From Lepus europaeus (taxonomy: Eukaryota; Chordata; Mammalia; Lagomorpha; Leporidae): a stretch of DNA of 64,000 bases. Position numbers and translations under genes: made by a program. Positions 59,295-64,000 of this stretch are shown here, piece after piece. The stretch lies in contig NC_084842.1 of assembly GCF_033115175.1 (NCBI RefSeq), positions 33,315,549 through 33,379,548 of the forward strand, read 5' to 3'. The notes below the pieces were generated by a model. It searched no databases, had not been told where the DNA came from, and worked only from the letters and a program-made list of their open reading frames with translations. The first letter of the stretch is position 1, and every line of letters starts with the position of its first letter.

Positions 59295-59599
59295 AAGGCT
59301 CACCCAGAGCATTTGTTAGAAATATTCCTGAGCCTTAATCCTTCTAAGTCTAACAAACTGTAAGCCAATGCTCATGTTGTTTATTCACATTTGTTACACT
59401 TTTCCTAGTGAAGTTCTAGAAACAAGCAGTCATTATAGGGAATCCACTCTTGGTAAATTGGATGAGAGCAATTAATTTTCAATGCATAAACACTATGAAA
59501 ATAATTACCATTATCAGAATTGGCTGATTTTAGCTCTAATTGTCCTTCATGTTTGTAATAGCCTCTTGCTATGCTGAATACTTTTATAATTTCTTTTCT
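59295..59599. other. Unassigned DNA
   Basis: No supported feature. Confidence 0.5.
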
Positions 59600-59920
59600 T
59601 TGCCTCCATGTTCCTCCTAAACTACCTGTTTGCAACTGGCAAACAACGTATCTCCAGTATCACCTCTATTGTGAAGCATTTCTAGTGTCTCCCACATTGC
59701 CTTGGGAGACCTTTTTTACTATTTTCTCTTTGTATCTTCTAACTCTGCACTTCTGGCCTTTTCTTATTGAATGACAATTATTGCTTTGTATGCTTATTTC
59801 CCCCAAGAAAAAAATTTCCTTGAGGCACTATTCTCTATTTATATTTTCACATTGCCTAGCATAGCAACAGGTACACAAACATTTGTTTATTAGATGCTTA
59901 TAAAATTGAGAATAACAAGA
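59600..59920 (+). repeat. L2 3' fragment
   Basis: ATTGTGAAGCATTTCTAGTG, TTTCCTTGAGGCACTATTCT and CACATTGCCTAGCATAGCAA, then AACATTTGTTTATTAGATGC, follow the L2 3' end. Confidence 0.65.
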
Positions 59921-59962
59921 GAGAAAATACACAAATTGTTAGTAAAATGATGCTGCTTTATC

Positions 59963-60277
59963 TGTGGCACCATTTCAGGCTCTGGCCCCCATCTCCAGCC
60001 TGGCTCTAGATGTCAGGTGACAAAATGGCCCAACTGCAAGTGTCAGTTCAACTCACACCCTAACGGGATTTGCTGCTGCCACTTCCTACCCCCTGCAAGA
60101 GTATAAAAGGACCTGCTTCCCGAACATGTGCGTTCTCTCTCTTGACCTCTCTCTCAACCCCTCTTTCCCTTTTCACTCCCTTTCTTCTTTCCCCTCTCCC
60201 TTTGGCCTGTGGGATTTCCCCCTCAGTAAACCCTTTCCCTTACTTTGGTGTTTGGTGTGTTGTGTGGTGGCCTTACA
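59963..60277 (+). mobile_element. Probable solo LTR of an endogenous retrovirus
   Basis: About 315 bp running TG...CA, with a TATA box at 60102-60108, a pyrimidine-rich stretch and an AGTAAA polyadenylation-like signal at 60225-60230 followed by a GT-rich stretch (TTTGGTGTTTGGTGTGTTGT). This order is typical of gammaretrovirus-like LTRs. I could not confirm a target-site duplication, so the ends are approximate. No gag, pol or env is nearby. Confidence 0.5.
60102..60108 (+). promoter_or_regulatory. TATA box of the LTR
   Basis: TATAAAA inside the LTR-like block, facing the kinase retrocopy, whose 5' UTR starts about 760 bp downstream. Confidence 0.5.
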
Positions 60278-60360
60278 TTAATGATAGGAATAAAATACAA
60301 TTAATATAATATCCTCTGTGAGTGAAATTCATGATTCCTAAATACAGCTCACATACTATA

Positions 60361-60493
60361 TGAGAGTACTTCAAAAGGCTCATGGAAATGGAATTGCAAG
60401 ATGATTATTTTGGTGCAAAAAATTGAAACCCATGAATAGAATTTTTTTATAATATTATATTACCATTTTTGAACTTTATGAAGACCCTTCCCA
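60361..60493. repeat. Mariner-type MITE, copy 3
   Basis: GAGTACTTCAAAAGGCTCAT, GGAATTGCAAGATGATTATT and TTTTGGTGCAAAAAATTGAA match the left arm of copy 1. The right end is TTTGAACTTTATGAAGACCC. TA at 60359-60360 and 60494-60495. Confidence 0.75.
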
Positions 60494-60495
60494 TA

Positions 60496-60850
60496 TGTGT
60501 GTGTGTGTATGTGTGTGTGATATCATTTAATCCTTGGTAGACCTATAAATAAAATTAAAATTAATTTTGTCAGAAAACAATATGTGCAAAGTATAATTTC
60601 ATGATACAAAATCTTCAGTGCAAGTATTCAGAAGTTATTCTCCAAAATTTAGCACCAATAATGACAAGCCATTCATTTATTCCTGAGCCATTCCTTTAGT
60701 TTGGTCCCTAGAATCCCACAACAGTCAGAAATCTTTGAGAGAAATTGAGGTCCCTTCTAACCCTATCCACATTGCAGGGTGTTGGTCACCGAATTTGATG
60801 ACATTCCTGAGCCTAACACCTCACAGAGTACCCATTTCAGTTTTAAGAAC
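60496..60850. other. Unassigned DNA
   Basis: Has a short (GT)n at 60498-60520. No gene. Confidence 0.5.
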
Positions 60851-60867
60851 TCTAATTTTTTGGAATT
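60851..60867. repeat. Target-site duplication left of the retrocopy
   Basis: TCTAATTTTTTGGAATT, matching 63481-63496 with one extra T. Confidence 0.85.
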
Positions 60868-61251
60868 CTGTGTTGGCGGGAGCTGGAGTAACAAGATGGC
60901 GGCGGCGGCAGAGTGACAGGGCTCCTCAGGTAGGCCGGCCACTGGGGCGGCAGCGGCATCACCTCCCTAACTCACCGGGCTGCTTTTCCTGCCCCGAAAG
61001 CGAGGCAGCGGCAGCCTAGTAACCGCAAGAACTGCCTCACAATCGCAGGCCTGGCAAGAAGAAACCTGACTGAGCGGCGGTGGTCGGTCCCCGTCAGCCG
61101 GTTCTGGGCGCTGTGACGCCAGGAAAGGCCTCCCCGTCCACTCCCTGCCGCCCTCGTCCTCAGCCTTGCCCGGTGGACGAGCCTCAGAAGCCTCCTACGC
61201 CCCCTCAGAGGTGCAGGGGCTTTGCCCCAGCCTCCATCTTCGTCTCTCAGG
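60868..61251 (+). promoter_or_regulatory. CpG-rich 5' UTR carried with the retrocopy
   Basis: GC- and CpG-rich in AT-rich surroundings. It contains a seven-codon upstream frame (ATG 60896 to TGA 60916, MAAAAE). Parental 5' UTR DNA of this kind can act as a promoter or CpG island in the new place; here that is only inferred. Confidence 0.6.
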
Positions 61252-62331
61252 ATGGCGACCAGCAGCGGCTCCAAGGCTGAATTCATAGTCGGAGGGAAAT
61301 ACCAACTGGTGCGGAAGATCGGGTCTGGCTCCTTCGGGGACATTTACCTGGCGGTTAACATCACCAACGGCGAGGAAGTGGCAGTGAAGCTAGAATCGCA
61401 GAGGGCCCGGCATCCCCAGTTGCTGTACGAGAGCAAACTCTATAAGATTCTTCTAGGTGGAGTTGGTGTTCCCCACATACGGTGGTATGGTCAGGAAAAA
61501 GACTATAACGTGCTGGTCATGGATCTTCTGGGACCCAGCCTCGAAGACCTCTTTAATTTCTGTTCAAGAAGGTTCTCAATGAAAACTGTGCTTATGTTGG
61601 CTGACCAGATGATCAGTAGAACTGAATATGTGCATTCAAAGAATTTTATACACAGAGACATTAAGCCAGATAACTTCCTCATGGGTATTGGGCGTCACTG
61701 TAATAAGTTATTCCTTATTGATTTTGGTTTGGCCAAAAAGTACAGAGACAACAGGACAAGGCAACACATACCGTACAGAGAAGACAAAAACCTCACCGGC
61801 ACAGCCCGATATGCTAGCATCAGTGCGCATCTCGGTATTGAGCAGAGTCGCCGAGATGACATGGAGTCATTAGGATATGTTTTGATGTACTTTAACAGAT
61901 CCAGCCTGCCATGGCAAGGACTAAAGGCTGCAACAAAGAAACAGAAATACGAAAAGATTAGTGAGAAGAAGATGTCCACTCCTGTTGAAGTTTTATGTAA
62001 GGGGTTTCCTGCAGAGTTTGCCATGTACTTAAACTATTGTCGTGGACTGCGCTTTGAGGAAGCCCCGGATTACATGTATCTGAGGCAGCTATTCCGCATC
62101 CTTTTCAGGACCCTGAACCACCAATATGACTACACATTTGATTGGACGATGTTAAAGCAGAAAGCAGCACAGCAAGCAACATCTTCCAGTGGTCAGGGTC
62201 AGCAGAACCAAACCCCCACAGGTAAGCAGACTGATACAACTAAGAGTATATGGGAAAGGTTTTTAAGCATGGATTGTGGCACAGAAGTAGAGCAGATGAC
62301 CAGAGCAGCATTTGGTTCTCCCCAAATCTAG
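61252..62331 (+). CDS. CSNK1A1: Casein kinase I alpha-like protein, intronless
   Basis: Encodes a 359-residue CK1-alpha-like serine/threonine kinase. The parent acts in Wnt/beta-catenin signalling, in the destruction complex as the priming kinase for beta-catenin, among other roles. I chose ATG 61252 (A at -3, G at +4; reads [11 protein letters not shown]); the upstream in-frame extension has no ATG. The fold is complete: GSGSFG loop 24-29, catalytic Lys46, HRDIKPDN 134-141, DFG 157-159, basic KKQK 229-232. Length to residue 332 matches the parent with no indel. About a dozen substitutions relative to the parent as I recall it are mostly mild. Oddities: SIS at 189-191 instead of the CK1 SIN, Thr124 for Ile, and 27 new C-terminal residues after a one-base insertion near 62248-62254. 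The parental protein is 337 residues. It may be a retrogene or a young pseudogene. It does not share the marked differences of primate CSNK1A1L, so it is probably an independent copy. Confidence 0.9.
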   Translation: MATSSGSKAEFIVGGKYQLVRKIGSGSFGDIYLAVNITNGEEVAVKLESQRARHPQLLYESKLYKILLGGVGVPHIRWYGQEKDYNVLVMDLLGPSLEDLFNFCSRRFSMKTVLMLADQMISRTEYVHSKNFIHRDIKPDNFLMGIGRHCNKLFLIDFGLAKKYRDNRTRQHIPYREDKNLTGTARYASISAHLGIEQSRRDDMESLGYVLMYFNRSSLPWQGLKAATKKQKYEKISEKKMSTPVEVLCKGFPAEFAMYLNYCRGLRFEEAPDYMYLRQLFRILFRTLNHQYDYTFDWTMLKQKAAQQATSSSGQGQQNQTPTGKQTDTTKSIWERFLSMDCGTEVEQMTRAAFGSPQI

Positions 62332-63480
62332 AAATTTTAGTTCTTACGTACACTAGCCAGTGGTTGTGGACAATCAATTTACTTGGTGTAAAGAACTTAA
62401 TTTCATTATAAACTGGCTCAGGGCAGCATTGGTGATGCTGTATCCTGAGTTGTAGCCACTGTTAATTGTTTTTATTAAAGGAATTTTTAAAAATATTTAT
62501 TTATTTGAAAGTCAGAGTTACACAGAGAGAGGAGAGGCAGAGAGAGAGAGGGAGGTCTTCCATCCGATGTTCACTCCCCAGATGGCCGCAATGGCTGGAG
62601 CTGTGCCGATCCGAAGCAGGAGCCAGGAGCTTCTTCTGGGTCTCCCGCATGGGTGCAGGGGCCCAAGGACTTGGGCAATCTTCTACTGCTTTCCCGGGCC
62701 ATAGCAGAGAGCTGGACAGGAAGTGGAGCAGCCAGGTCTCAAACTGGTGCCCTTATGGGATGCCGGTGCTTCAGGCCAGGGCGTTAACCCACTGCACCAC
62801 AGCACCCGCCCTTAGCCACTGTTAATTGTGAAGGTTAACTGAGGTAGTGAAACATGGTGTCCAGTTTTTTATCACATTTTTTTGAGTGGAAAAGTTAAAT
62901 GATTGACACACACAAATTGTGTATGTGTCATTTTTTGTTGTTAAGTTCCGTTATTTTGAACTAGACTGCTTTGAAATCTCATTTCAGAAGAATGGCATAA
63001 GTAGTCTTCAGCTACAGTTGTGATGATTGTTCATTCTCACAATTGAGCATTCTTAGGTTTTTTTCATCCCTGGAGTTTTCAAGTTGTTCACTTAAGACAT
63101 TCTTAAAATAGTTGGATTCTTGTTTGCAAGCCAGCTGTTAGGGTAACAACCAAAAATTCCAGTGCTTGAACATAGAAAAGACTCTGCATGCTTACCTGTG
63201 CTAGAAATAACAGCATCTAAAGTGAAGACTTAAGAAAAACTTAGTGACTACTAATAGTCCTATGACTCTGAATTAATTGTACAGTGTTCTTAGTACTAAA
63301 TGAAAAAAAAGCATATTTGTCACAGAAAATTAGTTAACATCTTACAGCTGAACATGTATGTATGTTGCTTAGATAAATGTAATCACTGTAAACATTTATA
63401 TGATCAGGGATTTTTTTCTATTTTGAAATGGGAGCCTTTTTATTTACAAGTTTATTAAAAAGTAAAAATTTTGTAAAAAT
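62332..63480 (+). other. Retrocopy 3' UTR
   Basis: Begins AAATTTTAGTTCTTACGTAC and continues through phrases such as TGGTGATGCTGTATCCTGAG and AACAGCATCTAAAGTGAAGA, which I recall from the CSNK1A1 3' UTR. Split by a SINE at 62470-62812. The first 84 bases of former 3' UTR and tail codons upstream are now coding in the shifted frame. Confidence 0.8.
62470..62812 (-). repeat. C-SINE, antisense, in the retrocopy 3' UTR
   Basis: Perfect 17-bp target-site duplication TAGCCACTGTTAATTGT at 62453-62469 and 62813-62829. The body is nearly intact. The tail side has unusual TTTTATTAAAGGAATTTTTA before the normal AAATATTTATTTATTTGAAA. Confidence 0.96.
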
Positions 63481-63496
63481 TCTAATTTTTGGAATT
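63481..63496. repeat. Target-site duplication right of the retrocopy
   Basis: TCTAATTTTTGGAATT, the partner of 60851-60867. Confidence 0.85.
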
Positions 63497-64000
63497 TTGG
63501 CCTTTTAAAACAGATCTATACATCTCACTTATGTTTTTCTGGACATGCGTGGAATTCTTTTCCACTGTTAATTGTTTTTTAAAGGAATTTTAAAATATTT
63601 ATTTATTATTATTATTTATTATTATTTATTTTTCACAATTCTTTTTCACATCACTCCTTAAGATTTCTAAAGACAGTTGTCCAATTCAACCTAGCATATT
63701 TTCTTAACTGAATAAGACATAGGGAAAATACTATATTTTAAAATTTGAAAAAGAAATCAAGTATATTAATTAAAATGCAATGATATATTTACCACTAGTG
63801 TTATAAATAATGTCATTCAGAAAGAATATATAAGGATATGTAAGTCAAATTTACATTACACTTAAGTCTTCACCATACAAAAAGTATGGATGATAAATAA
63901 ATTCCTTTTAAAAGGGTTTTCTTATTTGATTTCTGCTTATTATCCTATTTCAATTTGACAAGAGTGTTTGGTCATTGATAATATCTTTGCTTCCATATTT
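63497..64000. other. Unassigned AT-rich DNA
   Basis: Includes an (ATT)n/(ATTT)n run at 63600-63635 and a copy of the 3' UTR/SINE junction sequence at 63562-63609. No gene. Confidence 0.5.

Larger units (their letters stand above)
60868..63480 (+). pseudogene. CSNK1A1: Casein kinase I alpha retrocopy (whole unit)
   Basis: Complete processed copy of a CSNK1A1-type mRNA: CpG-rich 5' UTR (about 60868-61251), uninterrupted kinase frame (61252-62331) and 3' UTR (62332-63480). The parent gene has many introns; none are present. It ends with ATTAAA at 63454-63459 and a decayed A-rich tail. Target-site duplications flank it (60851-60867, 63481-63496), the hallmark of L1-mediated retrotransposition. 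An antisense SINE later entered the 3' UTR. It is placed under pseudogene because retrocopies are usually non-functional, but the main frame is open and expression cannot be judged from sequence. Confidence 0.93.

Noticed and set aside
61222..61251. Ten extra N-terminal codons for the kinase frame
   Set aside because: The upstream codon at 61222 is TTG, and the CK1 N-terminus begins at ATG 61252 with a better context.
61695..62024. 109-codon minus-strand frame inside the kinase
   Set aside because: It is the complement of the conserved kinase coding sequence and has no independent support.
1..64000. CRISPR arrays, operons, phage or plasmid features
   Set aside because: The repeats are dispersed eukaryotic transposons. 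There are no spacer arrays, ribosome binding sites or bacterial genes.

Overview
The window looks like repeat-rich, AT-rich nuclear DNA from a lagomorph, almost certainly rabbit (Oryctolagus). The basis is about 47 copies of the tRNA-derived C-repeat SINE (heads like GGGGCCGGCGCTGTGGC, tails of AAATAAATAAAT or poly-A, internal CT tract) and rabbit-type L1 3' ends. Older layers are shared with other placental mammals: MIR, L2, MER5A-like hAT elements, a MER2/Tigger-like element, mariner MITEs and MaLR LTRs. There is no operon, CRISPR array, rRNA or tRNA gene. Nearly all short open frames in the window are shadows of SINEs.

Layout. 1-15.5 kb: scattered SINEs, an old L1 split by a SINE, MIR, MER5A and L2 pieces, with unique stretches at 1.0-4.0 and 7.8-10.9 kb. 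15.5-16.9 kb: a long L2 copy with a SINE and a CT/CA microsatellite inside. 17.5-32 kb: SINEs, a Tigger-like element split by a SINE, MIR/L2 pieces and an inverted L1 3' end inserted into a SINE (30.0-31.5 kb). 34-47 kb: dense SINEs, two MaLR LTRs, a MER5A element beside a hAT transposase fossil, a second L1 3' end, and a three-SINE nest. 47-60 kb: mariner MITEs, a SINE that carried 432 bp of flanking DNA with it, a small L1 ORF1 fragment with its own target-site duplication, more SINEs and a probable solo LTR.

The one convincing gene-like object is at 60.87-63.48 kb: an intronless retrocopy of casein kinase I alpha (CSNK1A1 parent) with a CpG-rich 5' UTR, an open kinase frame from an ATG at 61252, a 3' UTR carrying an antisense SINE, and flanking target-site duplications. 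The kinase core is complete, but the C-terminus is changed by a one-base insertion and the family SIN motif reads SIS.

I see no evidence of an undescribed biological system. The best leads are the kinase retrocopy, the SINE 3'-transduction unit at 48.1-48.9 kb, the ORF1-only L1 insertion at 51.5 kb, and a 26-bp perfect palindrome at 11.6 kb. Family names come from memory of consensus sequences; no search was run.
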